A stretch of DNA of 64,000 nucleotides, taken from Carboxylicivirga mesophila (lineage in GTDB: Bacteria > Bacteroidota > Bacteroidia > Bacteroidales > Marinilabiliaceae). A program made the translations under genes and the position numbers. Below, piece after piece: positions 37,743 to 47,507 of the stretch. Below the pieces are notes generated by a model. That model saw only the letters and a program-made list of their open reading frames with translations, was not told where the DNA came from and did no database searches. The DNA is taken from NCBI RefSeq assembly GCF_018271975.1, contig NZ_JAGUCN010000005.1:62001-126000 (forward strand), written 5' to 3'. Positions within the stretch are counted from its first letter, which is position 1, and each line of letters begins with the position of its first letter.

Positions 37743-40700
37743 ATGCGTTCAAGACTTCTTGCAATTATAATTCTGGGATACTTCATTCAGTATGTAGCTG
37801 CCACCGACTACTCCATCAGTGCAGAGTACATTACCTTGCAGGATGGTTTATCGGATAACAATGTTAACGCCATCCTGAAAGATGATTCGGGATTTATATG
37901 GTTTGGTACTTCAGATGGGCTCAATCGTTATGATGGATTCAATCTCAAATCCTACTATCCTGAAAAAAGTTCGCTTCATGTACTTAGCCTGTACCAATGT
38001 CCAGATGGCTATTTATGGATTGGCTCTCCCAATGGGTTGTATGTTTTTGACCCTACAACTGAATCATTCCGGGCTCACATCAAAATCAATCCTGCTCCTG
38101 ACAACACTTTTAACTCTATCCCTGTGAATGGAGTTTCGGGTGATTTTAACAAGGGGGTTATTCTATCCACATCTTCGGGACTAGCTATTCTAAAGTTTGC
38201 TGATTTTGCCAACAGGATTGAAGATTACAGTGTTGTATGGCGAAATAAAACCAACAGCCGAAGCCTATTATACGATACTTTTTCCTGCATTGCGAAAGCA
38301 CCTGATAGCCAAATATGGATGGGTACCAATACCAACATGGTGGTTAGCTACAACCCAACCACCGATCAGTTTCATTCTTTCCCATTAAAACCCTCCAGTT
38401 CTGGCCATCCAATGTTCATTGTGACCAATCTTTCATTTATTGACAATCATTTGATCATATCCACCATTGGTCATGGTATCTATATCTTAAACACAAATAC
38501 CGGTGAAATAGAGGTCATCGCCCATCAACCCAATGATAATACGATCATCAGCCACAAAGATGTTTACGGTGTTGTAAAGGATTACAGTGGAGACTACTGG
38601 ATTGCCACCTGGGATGGATTAGACCAGGTCCACATACTAAATAACAAAACCAGGAGTCAACACTATAATTGGGATCATTCCCTGTTTAAAGATAAACTGG
38701 AGAATCGGGTGATTTCGATTTTATCTGACCCTTCAGGCGTTATCTGGATTGGCACGCACGGTGGTGGAGCAGTTAAAATCAACCTGGAGAAACAGTTTTT
38801 CAGCCGTATCCGCTTTAATAGTCTATACGAGGTTAAAAGCTTCAGCTCTGATTGGCAGAATAATCTCTACATAGCCCTCTATCATGGTGGAATCAAGAAA
38901 ACAACTCTGCCACTATCATCAGAGCCGACAAATGGCATCGAACAATTTTCTACCTCCGGCAAAGGAAATAGATTCATTCCTTCAGACATTGTTCTTTCAT
39001 CTGTAACAGATGAATCTGGAAATATTTGGTTTGGTACATTGGAATCGTCGCTATTGTATTATCAACCTGAACAGGATATTGTTAGAGAAATAAAAGTCAA
39101 ACCTGCAAAAAATGAAAATTGGGAAGGCCGGATTCAAGCCTTATCCATTGACAGCCAAGGGCGTTTTTGGTTAGGCACCAGCAATGGCTTAATCCTCTAT
39201 GGCAGAGATAATAATGAATTTCATCTGACACAAGCTAATTCAAAGATTAAGTATCAACTATCGGGCAACAACATCAGGGCCATACTGGAAGATAAGGATA
39301 AAGCTCTGTGGATAGGTACAGATAATGGTCTGAACAAGCTCATCTATCAGGAGCTTGATTCGTTTCGTTTTAATCAGTTCAACGATTTACACACCTCATC
39401 CGATATTTTGGGAAATAAAGAGGTGTGGGCACTTCATCAGATGCCGGATGGCCGAATATGGATTGGTTACAGAAGCGCCCTGGGCTATTACGATGCCATG
39501 CATTCAACCATTCACTTTTTTGACAAGCGTGATGGCTTATGCCATAATTTTGTGGCTTGTTTAACTTCTCAAGCTAATGAGCTATGGATTGGCACCAACT
39601 CAGGCATTTCAAAGTTCAATACCCAAACACAAACGTTTACCAACTACTATATTGCCAATAACCTGCGCGCTGTTTTTAAAACGCCGGATGGACAACTCAT
39701 TTTTGGCAACAACAAAGGGCTGTTATACTTTCATCCGGATAGTATTCAGAAAAGGGACTATTCAACGCCTGTTTATATCACCGAAATTGAGATACAAAAC
39801 CATCCTGTTCGTGTGATGGAGACTGTGAATAAGAAGGTGCTTCTGACCAAAGCTGCACCATATACGTCTGCCATCGAACTGCATCATCCCATAAACAGCT
39901 TTGCCGTCAACTTCGTTGGATTATCATACCTCAATCAAAAATCGAATAAATATAAGTACCGTTTGTCAGGCTTTGAAGAAGACTGGACCTCAGTTGATGG
40001 AACGCAAGGGGCTGTGACCTTCAACAACCTGAAACCGGGCAGCTACAGGTTCGAGGTTTTGGCTGCCAACTGCGATGAAGTTTGGAATGAACAACCAGCC
40101 CAACTAGCCGTCACAATTTATCCGGCCTGGTATGCAAGCTGGTGGGGACAACTCTTGATTGCGACCACTATCATTTTACTTTTAACAGGTTTCTACCGCT
40201 ACCGGATGAAGCAAATCTACCGGACTAAAGATTTGGAGTTACAGAGTAAAGAGCTGGAACATGAGTTAAACATCGCCCGAATAGAAAAAGACAAAGAGCA
40301 TGAGCTGGCCGAGATGAAATCTCGCTTTTTCACCAATATATCTCATGAGTTACGAACGCCTCTCACATTGATCCTTGCGCCAGTAAAGGATTTACTGAGA
40401 ACAAAGTCGCTACCGGAATTTGCAAATAAACAGTTGGAGATGGTTCATCAACAGGCGGCACACCTATATGCTTTAATCTCACAACTGCTTGATTTACGCA
40501 AAGCTGAAGTGACACAAATGCAGCTCCAGGCTTCCGAAAATGATATCGTCGGGTTTATTGAGAAGCTGACTGAGCGTTTTAAGCCATTTGCGCAAATGAG
40601 AAATGTACAGCTCATTTTTGATTCTGATCAATCCTCTGCTAAAGTTTGGTTTGATGTTGAGAAGCTGCAAATTGTGGTATCTAACCTGCTGTCAAATGCC

Positions 40701-41867
40701 ATAAAATTCTCTCCTGAGAAAAGTACCGTATCCATCCATGTCAAATGCAAGAACGACGAGTGCCTAATCTCTGTTAAAGATAGCGGCCCCGGTATTCCTG
40801 AATCTGAACACGAGAAAATTTTTGAACGCTTTTATCAGCTTCAAAATCAAGCAATCAAAGACATTAGTAGCTCAGGCATTGGTCTTTCACTGGTAAAAGA
40901 GCTTGTACAACTGCATCATGGAAATATTGCTGTCGAAAGTAAACCGGGCAAAGGAGCTGAGTTCACTGTTAGAATACCATTAGGACATCAGCATTTGAGC
41001 GATGCTGAAAAAGGAAAAGGCCAAACCACTAAAGAGCCTTTGATTCCTGAAGCCAGAAAGCAACCAGTAAAATCTATTGTACAAAATGAAGAGCCAAATA
41101 GTTTTAAAGTACTGATTGTTGAAGATCATGAGGAATTGCGCCACTATCTAGGCTCTTTGCTTAGCAGCAGGTATGCCATCCAACATGCTGCCAATGGAAA
41201 AGAAGCTTTAATACTGATTGAAAAAGAACAGCCAGACCTAATTATTACAGATGTGATGATGCCCTTAATGGACGGACACCAGCTCTGCGAGACGATTAGA
41301 ACAGACGACCATCTTTGCCACATTCCAGTGATAATGCTAACGGCTAAAAGTGAAGAAAGTGATATGCTGGAAGGATTGGAAACAGGTGCCGATGACTACC
41401 TTACCAAACCATTCGCTTCGGAAATCCTATTAACAAAAGTTGATAACATACTAAAAAACAGAGCTCATTTAAAGCAATATTACAGTCAAAAAGTTACCTT
41501 ATCACCGTCTAACGTTGAGATAGAACCACAGAATGAACTGTTTATCAGACAGGCCATTGAACTAGTTGAAAAAAACCTGACCAATCCAATGTTTAATGCC
41601 GCTATGCTGGCCGAAAAGCTTAATATGAGTCAACCCACTCTTTATCGTCGAATTAAGACCTTCACCGGTGATAACATTGCCACTTTTATACGCTCCATCC
41701 GAATCAGGTATGCGGCTCAATTATTGAAATCGGGGAATTATTCGGTTAGCGAAACGGCCACCAAAATTGGTTTTAATGATGCAGCTTATTTCCGTAAATG
41801 TTTTGTAGAGCAGTTTGGAACAACGCCATCGAAGTATAAAGGGGATAACACATCAAGCATACAATAG
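37743..41867 (+). CDS. Hybrid two-component system sensor/regulator (HTCS)
   Basis: One-protein sensor kinase and transcription activator for PUL 1. After a signal peptide, the periplasmic sensor has two seven-bladed propellers of Reg_prop repeats (to about 730; many copies of IWIGT/WFGT), then a Y_Y_Y domain (about 735-795) and one transmembrane helix (about 800-820). The cytoplasmic part has HisKA with FFTNISHELRTPL (His868), HATPase_c (SGPGIPES and GIGLSLVKE), a receiver with ITDVMMPLMDG (Asp1170) and KP further on, and a C-terminal AraC-type helix-turn-helix (about 1270-1370). HTCS proteins bind a breakdown oligosaccharide of the target glycan and activate the adjacent locus. Divergent placement from the GH2 gene points to PUL 1. 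Confidence 0.97.
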   Translation: MRSRLLAIIILGYFIQYVAATDYSISAEYITLQDGLSDNNVNAILKDDSGFIWFGTSDGLNRYDGFNLKSYYPEKSSLHVLSLYQCPDGYLWIGSPNGLYVFDPTTESFRAHIKINPAPDNTFNSIPVNGVSGDFNKGVILSTSSGLAILKFADFANRIEDYSVVWRNKTNSRSLLYDTFSCIAKAPDSQIWMGTNTNMVVSYNPTTDQFHSFPLKPSSSGHPMFIVTNLSFIDNHLIISTIGHGIYILNTNTGEIEVIAHQPNDNTIISHKDVYGVVKDYSGDYWIATWDGLDQVHILNNKTRSQHYNWDHSLFKDKLENRVISILSDPSGVIWIGTHGGGAVKINLEKQFFSRIRFNSLYEVKSFSSDWQNNLYIALYHGGIKKTTLPLSSEPTNGIEQFSTSGKGNRFIPSDIVLSSVTDESGNIWFGTLESSLLYYQPEQDIVREIKVKPAKNENWEGRIQALSIDSQGRFWLGTSNGLILYGRDNNEFHLTQANSKIKYQLSGNNIRAILEDKDKALWIGTDNGLNKLIYQELDSFRFNQFNDLHTSSDILGNKEVWALHQMPDGRIWIGYRSALGYYDAMHSTIHFFDKRDGLCHNFVACLTSQANELWIGTNSGISKFNTQTQTFTNYYIANNLRAVFKTPDGQLIFGNNKGLLYFHPDSIQKRDYSTPVYITEIEIQNHPVRVMETVNKKVLLTKAAPYTSAIELHHPINSFAVNFVGLSYLNQKSNKYKYRLSGFEEDWTSVDGTQGAVTFNNLKPGSYRFEVLAANCDEVWNEQPAQLAVTIYPAWYASWWGQLLIATTIILLLTGFYRYRMKQIYRTKDLELQSKELEHELNIARIEKDKEHELAEMKSRFFTNISHELRTPLTLILAPVKDLLRTKSLPEFANKQLEMVHQQAAHLYALISQLLDLRKAEVTQMQLQASENDIVGFIEKLTERFKPFAQMRNVQLIFDSDQSSAKVWFDVEKLQIVVSNLLSNAIKFSPEKSTVSIHVKCKNDECLISVKDSGPGIPESEHEKIFERFYQLQNQAIKDISSSGIGLSLVKELVQLHHGNIAVESKPGKGAEFTVRIPLGHQHLSDAEKGKGQTTKEPLIPEARKQPVKSIVQNEEPNSFKVLIVEDHEELRHYLGSLLSSRYAIQHAANGKEALILIEKEQPDLIITDVMMPLMDGHQLCETIRTDDHLCHIPVIMLTAKSEESDMLEGLETGADDYLTKPFASEILLTKVDNILKNRAHLKQYYSQKVTLSPSNVEIEPQNELFIRQAIELVEKNLTNPMFNAAMLAEKLNMSQPTLYRRIKTFTGDNIATFIRSIRIRYAAQLLKSGNYSVSETATKIGFNDAAYFRKCFVEQFGTTPSKYKGDNTSSIQ

Positions 41868-41937
41868 CAAAATGATGTACCATTGCATACAATCCTTTTG
41901 AGGTAAACTTAATTGGCAATAGACGATTGACAAGAAA

Positions 41938-41955
41938 GGCCGGTAACAACCGGCC
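41938..41955 (-). terminator. Terminator at the end of the sialic acid operon
   Basis: GGCCGG-TAACAA-CCGGCC forms a perfect 6-bp GC stem. On the minus strand the 3' arm is followed by TTTCTTGTC. It lies about 27 bp after the epimerase stop codon, between convergent genes. Confidence 0.7.
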
Positions 41956-41981
41956 TCAAAAATCTAAACAAACAGGAAAAA

Positions 41982-43178
41982 CTATTTCCTATCATTAATT
42001 CGTTCCAAAGTTTGTAAACAATACATCAAACCTCTGGGCACATGAAAGCAACCTTTCCACTTGCCGCCTTTTAATGGCAGCAATACTTTTCCTTCGCGGC
42101 TCAGGTATCCATACCACTCGCCATGCTCCGGATCTGAAAAGTGATTCCAGGCATAATCATGTACTTTTTCAAACCATTCCCAACAAGCCTCATTTCCGGT
42201 ATGATAATAGCCTTTCAGCAATGCTACCAAAGTCTCCAGATGTACCCACCAAAGCTTCTGATCCCATTCGAGTTGCTGCGTTGGATGGCCCTTTAAATCC
42301 ATGAAATAAAAGATTCCTCCATGTTCTTTATCCCAACCATATTCCAAGGTATCCAATGTGATTTTAACGGCTTTCTCAATTAATTCAGGTCGATTCAGTT
42401 TTTCACCCAAATCCATCATAAACCACATGGCTTCGATGGCATGCCCTGGGTTCATTAAACGCCCCTCAAAGCAATCGACGAACTGTCCATCCAGACTCAC
42501 ATTCTCCAGAACAAGGCTTTCTTCAGGAAAATAAAATACTTCCATCACCTCATGAATGATTTTGTCCAATGTCTCCTGAATCATTTCCTGTGGTAATAAG
42601 GATTCAATTTCCAGTGCCAGATTGGATAAAATCATAGGCAATGCAAAATTCTTTAGTACCCGTGTTCCAGGATACGCTTTGTTGTAGGTTCCTTTGGGAT
42701 TATCCTGACGCTTTAAAATCGAGTAAAACGTATCACGGGCCAGCTGTCCATATTCCTCATCTCCTGTCGCCTTGTATAACTGGCCAAACGCCATTGTTGC
42801 AAAGCAATCCGAAAAGATATTGTAAGGCTGAATCAATGGCTCTCCTTGCTGATTCAATGAGAAATACCATTGCCCTTTCTCATCTGCGCCATGCTTCTGC
42901 AAAAAACGAGCACCATGCAAGGCCATTTCAAGCCACTCTTCCCTTTGTTCGTAGGTGTTGTACAATTTAGCAAACTGCCATACCTCACGGGCCTGCAACC
43001 AGATAAACTTGTCGGTATCATATACCTCTCCTTCCCTGGTCAGGCAGGTAAAATAACCACCATGAGTTGTGTCTTTTGAGTGATTCATCCAGAAAGGAAT
43101 CACGCTGCCCTCCAATTCATTCCGATATTGGTTGATAAATTGTTCGATGCGTTCTTTACTAACTTTTCTATTATTCAT
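41982..43178 (-). CDS. N-acylglucosamine 2-epimerase
   Basis: Cytoplasmic epimerase (AGE/renin-binding-protein family) converting ManNAc, the product of sialic acid lyase, to GlcNAc. The protein is an alpha/alpha-barrel of 398 residues, without signal peptide. Family blocks include GGYFTCLTREGEVYDTDKF, NPGHAIEAMWFMMD (with the catalytic-region His) and GGIFYFMD near the end. This is the nanE-type step used in Bacteroides-style sialic acid catabolism in place of ManNAc-6-P epimerase. It is the last gene of the sialic acid operon, 3 bp after the transporter gene and before a terminator. A cellobiose or mannose epimerase would look similar, but the lyase next door settles the likely substrate. 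Confidence 0.93.
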   Translation of the reverse strand: MNNRKVSKERIEQFINQYRNELEGSVIPFWMNHSKDTTHGGYFTCLTREGEVYDTDKFIWLQAREVWQFAKLYNTYEQREEWLEMALHGARFLQKHGADEKGQWYFSLNQQGEPLIQPYNIFSDCFATMAFGQLYKATGDEEYGQLARDTFYSILKRQDNPKGTYNKAYPGTRVLKNFALPMILSNLALEIESLLPQEMIQETLDKIIHEVMEVFYFPEESLVLENVSLDGQFVDCFEGRLMNPGHAIEAMWFMMDLGEKLNRPELIEKAVKITLDTLEYGWDKEHGGIFYFMDLKGHPTQQLEWDQKLWWVHLETLVALLKGYYHTGNEACWEWFEKVHDYAWNHFSDPEHGEWYGYLSREGKVLLPLKGGKWKGCFHVPRGLMYCLQTLERINDRK

Positions 43179-43181
43179 CCC

Positions 43182-45833
43182 TTATTTCTTTTCCCGGTTC
43201 TTTTTTATTCCTTCATAAACTAACTGACTTTCTACAGATTTAGCAGGCCAGATAAAACTTAATAGCCATCCTACCAACACGCTCACTGTAATGCCGGCTG
43301 CACCATACAACAGAAACGACATATCGGAAGCATTACGCAGATAAAGTAAAGCCACCAAACCAACTGCAACACCAATTAAGGCTGCTATACCGGAAATACG
43401 CTTAAAGAAAATTCCCATCATAAAGAAAGCGGCTAATCCTCCGGTTAATAATCCCAGGAAGGTATTGAACTGATCCCATAACGAAGCAATATCCCAGGTG
43501 GCTAATACCAAAGCCATGCCAATGCCCAACACTCCGACGATGATACCGGACCAACGCGCCACCAGCAAGGTGCTTTTGGCAGACACATTCAATTTCAGCA
43601 CTTTGTAAAAATCAGATGTAATCACAGCAGCTACCGAGTTAATGTTGGATGACAAGGTGGACATGGCTGCTGCAAAAACCGCAGCTATCAACAAACCAGC
43701 CAGTCCGGCCGGCATCTCACTCACAATAAAATGCGGAAAAACGGCATCCAGTTTTGGAATGGTAATGGAAATTGCTTCCGGATTGGATGTGTAAAAGGCA
43801 TATAAGCCTGTTCCTAAGAGGAAGAATACAATCGACACAGGTACGCTGATAATGCCGTTTAACCAGATGCTTCGGGCTGTAGCACGTTCATCCTTTGTAG
43901 TCATATAACGCTGAACCACCGATTGGTCACTGGTATAGGCAATTAAACTATTGGCAAAGCCTCCTAGAAGCACCACCCACATCACTGGTTTGGACCAATC
44001 CAGGCTGGTATCAAATAAAAACAACTTATCCTGGTCAAGCGATAACTGAATGAAACCACCCAAACCGCCATCTACGCCGGCTACCATAAAAACCATAGCA
44101 AACAAAGCACCTGCCATCAGGATGAAACCCTGAATCACATCGCCCCAAACAACGGCTTCAATACCACCACTGGTGCAGTACACAATAGTCACCACCCCCA
44201 TAATAATGATGGACCAGTAAACGCTAAAACCAGTGACCGTATGTAAGGCCAGTGACGGCAAAAACAATACAATGGCAATGCGCGTAATCATAAACAGGAT
44301 AAACAGTATCGAGGCTACCCAACGCACTGTTCGGTTAAAACGCATCTCCAGATATTCATAGGCAGTTCCGATTTTTAAACGCCTGAAAAACGGCAGGTAA
44401 TAACGAATAATCACCGGTACCACCATAATAATGGTAAAGTTGAATATCAGCATGCGCCAGTCAGTGGCATAAGCTTTGGCCGGTATGGCAATAAAAGTAA
44501 TAGCACTTAAGGTAGTGGCAAAAATACTGATTCCAGCCGCCCACCAAGGAATACGACCACCTGCTTTAAAAAAGTCCTGATCATCACCTTCACGCTTCAT
44601 GAAATAGAAACCTAGTAGCAACATGGCAATAAAGAACAGGACTAACACCAGGTAATTTAACCAGCCAAAACCACCATTCGATTCAAAATCCAAAGCAATA
44701 ACCTGGTCAGTACGAATGCCCGGCCGAATCTCCCCTGAAGGCACCAGCACTTTATTTTTCCAAATGACAGCTGAAGTTACAGCCGGGGCACTATTCTCCA
44801 ACTCTCCTGCACTAAACCAGCTATCGGTAATGGTATTATAAACCAATATCTTTTTATTAAACCCACTGTGATTTAACCATAACTGATTTCGTTCCGATTT
44901 AGCCTGCTGACGAATAGAATCATTATCTGAGGCCATAGCTCCAATGGCTTTTTCTACCTGGTTAAACACAGCCCCACTGTCACCTCCAACCAGAACAATG
45001 TGTGAAGCACCCATCTTAACACCAGCTGCTGCGGCCAATTTCATGGAACGTTGCCCTGCTATCGTAATCGGATGTTTTTGTTCCCATTTCTGCTGAGATG
45101 GGATGTACTTCCAAACTTCACTACTGAAGGTGGTGATGAACTCCCCTTCCTGCTTGTACCGACCTCCAATCACATATAAACACTGCTCATTCCCATCCAT
45201 CTGGCTTTCCACAATGGCATTAGTAATACCATGCGGCAATCCGTCATGCATCTGCCAGCCTTTTTCTGGTGCATCCAAATTTAACACTAACAATTGTGTG
45301 TTGTAACCTTGAGGGGTTACGCCGCCAACGATGAATACCTCACGACCTATAGCAGTCATCCCGTGATCTTTCAGCGGAAATGGCAGTTTGGTAAAAGGTA
45401 AAAATTCAGTGGTCTTATTTGTTACTTTGATAAGAGAAGCTTCAGCCAATATCCCTTTTTCATTGGCTCCACCTGTGCATAGAATTCCCTCTGGTAAGGA
45501 AACAGCTGCTCCACCAGCTACTGATTCTGGCAGCGATGTTTTATCCACATGCCAGGTGAATTGCCCGTTTTCTTCCCACCCCAATAATACCTCATTGGAG
45601 TATTGTTTTTGACCATCTTCCCAAGGTTTAGCATCAGGAAAAGCCGAACCTCCGGCCAGCACCACTACATCGTTATGTTGACCAATAAAGGCACCGGCCC
45701 AACCATGATGTGGATGACCTTTGACAATAGCGGGTAAAACATCCAATGCTGACTGAGTCAGATGCTGCTGAGCCCTTACAGAACCCGACAGCAATGCTAA
45801 CACAAATAGTAAAATTGATGCAATATATCTCAT
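43182..45833 (-). CDS. Sialate mutarotase-sodium:solute symporter fusion
   Basis: A fusion of two proteins. Residues 1-21 are a signal peptide (ending VRAQ). Residues about 25-375 form a Kelch-type propeller with GG-rich blades (LYVIGGRYK, VLVGGDSG, CTGGANEKG), like the circularly permuted relatives of NanM sialate mutarotase. Residues about 385-870 form a sodium:solute symporter with 13 or so hydrophobic segments, including FFKAGGRIPWWAAGISIFATTLSAITF and MSTLSSNINSVAAVI. The propeller would face the periplasm, agreeing with the N-out topology of this transporter family. It should convert alpha-Neu5Ac freed by the sialidase to the beta-anomer next to the importer. It lies between the lyase and epimerase genes with 1- and 3-bp gaps. 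Confidence 0.92.
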   Translation of the reverse strand: MRYIASILLFVLALLSGSVRAQQHLTQSALDVLPAIVKGHPHHGWAGAFIGQHNDVVVLAGGSAFPDAKPWEDGQKQYSNEVLLGWEENGQFTWHVDKTSLPESVAGGAAVSLPEGILCTGGANEKGILAEASLIKVTNKTTEFLPFTKLPFPLKDHGMTAIGREVFIVGGVTPQGYNTQLLVLNLDAPEKGWQMHDGLPHGITNAIVESQMDGNEQCLYVIGGRYKQEGEFITTFSSEVWKYIPSQQKWEQKHPITIAGQRSMKLAAAAGVKMGASHIVLVGGDSGAVFNQVEKAIGAMASDNDSIRQQAKSERNQLWLNHSGFNKKILVYNTITDSWFSAGELENSAPAVTSAVIWKNKVLVPSGEIRPGIRTDQVIALDFESNGGFGWLNYLVLVLFFIAMLLLGFYFMKREGDDQDFFKAGGRIPWWAAGISIFATTLSAITFIAIPAKAYATDWRMLIFNFTIIMVVPVIIRYYLPFFRRLKIGTAYEYLEMRFNRTVRWVASILFILFMITRIAIVLFLPSLALHTVTGFSVYWSIIIMGVVTIVYCTSGGIEAVVWGDVIQGFILMAGALFAMVFMVAGVDGGLGGFIQLSLDQDKLFLFDTSLDWSKPVMWVVLLGGFANSLIAYTSDQSVVQRYMTTKDERATARSIWLNGIISVPVSIVFFLLGTGLYAFYTSNPEAISITIPKLDAVFPHFIVSEMPAGLAGLLIAAVFAAAMSTLSSNINSVAAVITSDFYKVLKLNVSAKSTLLVARWSGIIVGVLGIGMALVLATWDIASLWDQFNTFLGLLTGGLAAFFMMGIFFKRISGIAALIGVAVGLVALLYLRNASDMSFLLYGAAGITVSVLVGWLLSFIWPAKSVESQLVYEGIKKNREKK

Positions 45834-45834
45834 G

Positions 45835-46758
45835 CTACTCTCCTTTTGAAAACAACGCTTCCATTTCCAGCGCTTTCACATCCTGAACAAATTGTTGATA
45901 CGCTTCTTCAGTCATGGCTTTAACTGGCAAACGAAATCCACCGCATTCAATACCAACATAGCGCATAAATGCCTTACCTGTGCCAATGCCTCCATATTTC
46001 CCCAATAAGCGAATCATATCAATAGACTGTTGTTGCAATTCACGGGCTTCTTTAATTTCCCCTTTCTGGTAAGCAGCCATCAGTTGATGATAAAGCGGAG
46101 CTGCATAGTTAAAGGTACTTCCTACACTTCCTTCCGCTCCTAAAACTAAGGCAGACAGCATATTCTCATCTCTTCCCCACAGCATATCGTACTGTCCATC
46201 GGCGAAGTGCAGGCATGAAAGGTAATCCATGAAATCCTCGTGGGTGTATTTAATTCCGGCAAAATTTGGCATCTGCCCATGCAGTTCTTTCAGTAAGTCA
46301 ATCATGGCAAATCCCACGCCTGTCAACACCGGGATATGATAGAAATATACCGGCAATTCAGGCACCGCTTGTCCGATCATTTTTACAAATTCAGCCAGCT
46401 CCTTAACGCTTGGCGGCTTGAAGTAAAAAGGTGCCAGAATGGCGATGGCATCAACGCCTACTGACTGTGAATGTTTTGCCAAATCAATGCATTCCTGATA
46501 AGACGTTCCTCCCACTAAATTAATCTGCTTCATAGGCGAAGCATCCTGCTTAATTTCATTGGCCCAGGCCTCAGCCACCAGCTTGCGTTCTTGCGTTGTT
46601 TGTGACACCCCTTCACCGGTACTTCCGTTAATAAACGCCCCGGCTACGCCATTTTGTTTCAAAAATTGGTAGTAAGAAGGGATAATATTCAAATTAATGC
46701 CACCATCAGCCGTCATTGGCGTGAAAGGCGCTGCAATAAGTCCTTTAATCTTTTCCAT
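45835..46758 (-). CDS. nanA: N-acetylneuraminate lyase
   Basis: Class I aldolase splitting Neu5Ac into ManNAc and pyruvate in the cytoplasm. The TIM-barrel protein (307 residues) has the pyruvate-binding GSTGEG (45-50), the catalytic Tyr in YFYHIPVLTG (Tyr140) and the Schiff-base lysine in FAGIKYTHEDF (Lys170). No signal peptide. The KYTHED and GAEGSVGSTFNY stretches fit the lyase branch better than dihydrodipicolinate synthase. It lies 62 bp after the SGNH gene and 1 bp before the mutarotase-symporter gene, the core of the sialic acid pathway. Confidence 0.95.
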   Translation of the reverse strand: MEKIKGLIAAPFTPMTADGGINLNIIPSYYQFLKQNGVAGAFINGSTGEGVSQTTQERKLVAEAWANEIKQDASPMKQINLVGGTSYQECIDLAKHSQSVGVDAIAILAPFYFKPPSVKELAEFVKMIGQAVPELPVYFYHIPVLTGVGFAMIDLLKELHGQMPNFAGIKYTHEDFMDYLSCLHFADGQYDMLWGRDENMLSALVLGAEGSVGSTFNYAAPLYHQLMAAYQKGEIKEARELQQQSIDMIRLLGKYGGIGTGKAFMRYVGIECGGFRLPVKAMTEEAYQQFVQDVKALEMEALFSKGE

Positions 46759-46820
46759 CGCTAATTATATCTATTCGTTTTATCTCTCTTTGTTTTATAT
46801 AGTAGCAGTTATCTACTTCA

Positions 46821-47501
46821 TTATAAATACTGCTTGATTAATGTGGCCCACAATAAATAGCCTTCACCTGTCAGATGCAGTCCATCATTGGTGTATGATG
46901 GATTCATCAGGTTATTAGTGGTATTTTTAAAGTGTGAAAACAGGTCAATAAATTCAGCTGACTCATGTACACACCACTTGGCCAGTTGGTCATTTATCCA
47001 CAAAATGTCATCGGTTTTGGAGCAATGCCCGGTGAATTTTCCAAACTCAGGATTCACCGGCAGGATGCTCTGGATATATACTTTCGTTTTAGGCGATTGC
47101 TCATTTATTACCTGAGCTATTCGGCAAATATTAGCGTAAATGGTATCGTTAGAAATGCTACGTGCCAGGTCATTAACACCAATCAGCAAAAACACTTTGG
47201 CAGGTTTCGATTCAGTTACTTCGGCCAATCGATACAGCACACCTTCAGTAATATCGCCACTTATTCCGCGGTTTTTCACATGCTTATTCTGCAATAACTC
47301 GCTCCATTCGCAGCCATCAGTAATACTGTTCCCCAGAAAGATAATTTCCTTTTTAGTATTTGGTAACTTTTCAAACAATGTCTTTCGTTGCTGGTAATAG
47401 GTACCAAAACGGGACTCCTGCGCCACCCCCTGCACAGTTGTCAGTATAATCATTAGGCCCAGCATGCTATACCAACGGGTGTTTGTTTTATTGTGTATCA
47501 T
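46821..47501 (-). CDS. SGNH/GDSL-family esterase, secreted
   Basis: Small SGNH hydrolase (226 residues) with a signal peptide (about 1-27, ending GVAQ). Block I is FLGNSITDG with the nucleophile Ser59, block III is GVNDLA and block V is DGLHLTGEG with Asp206 and His209. The fold matches bacterial platelet-activating-factor acetylhydrolase-like esterases. In this operon a sialate or hexosamine O-acetylesterase role is the natural inference; the direct evidence is only for an ester hydrolase. It begins 6 bp after the two-domain esterase gene, so the locus supplies three SGNH-type catalytic sites. Confidence 0.88.
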   Translation of the reverse strand: MIHNKTNTRWYSMLGLMIILTTVQGVAQESRFGTYYQQRKTLFEKLPNTKKEIIFLGNSITDGCEWSELLQNKHVKNRGISGDITEGVLYRLAEVTESKPAKVFLLIGVNDLARSISNDTIYANICRIAQVINEQSPKTKVYIQSILPVNPEFGKFTGHCSKTDDILWINDQLAKWCVHESAEFIDLFSHFKNTTNNLMNPSYTNDGLHLTGEGYLLWATLIKQYL

Positions 47502-47507
47502 GGTCAG

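Noticed and set aside
43182-45833. Frameshift or assembly join making the mutarotase-symporter fusion
   Set aside because: The frame is continuous through the linker, which is well formed between the last propeller blade and the first membrane helix, and no separate start with a signal is seen there.
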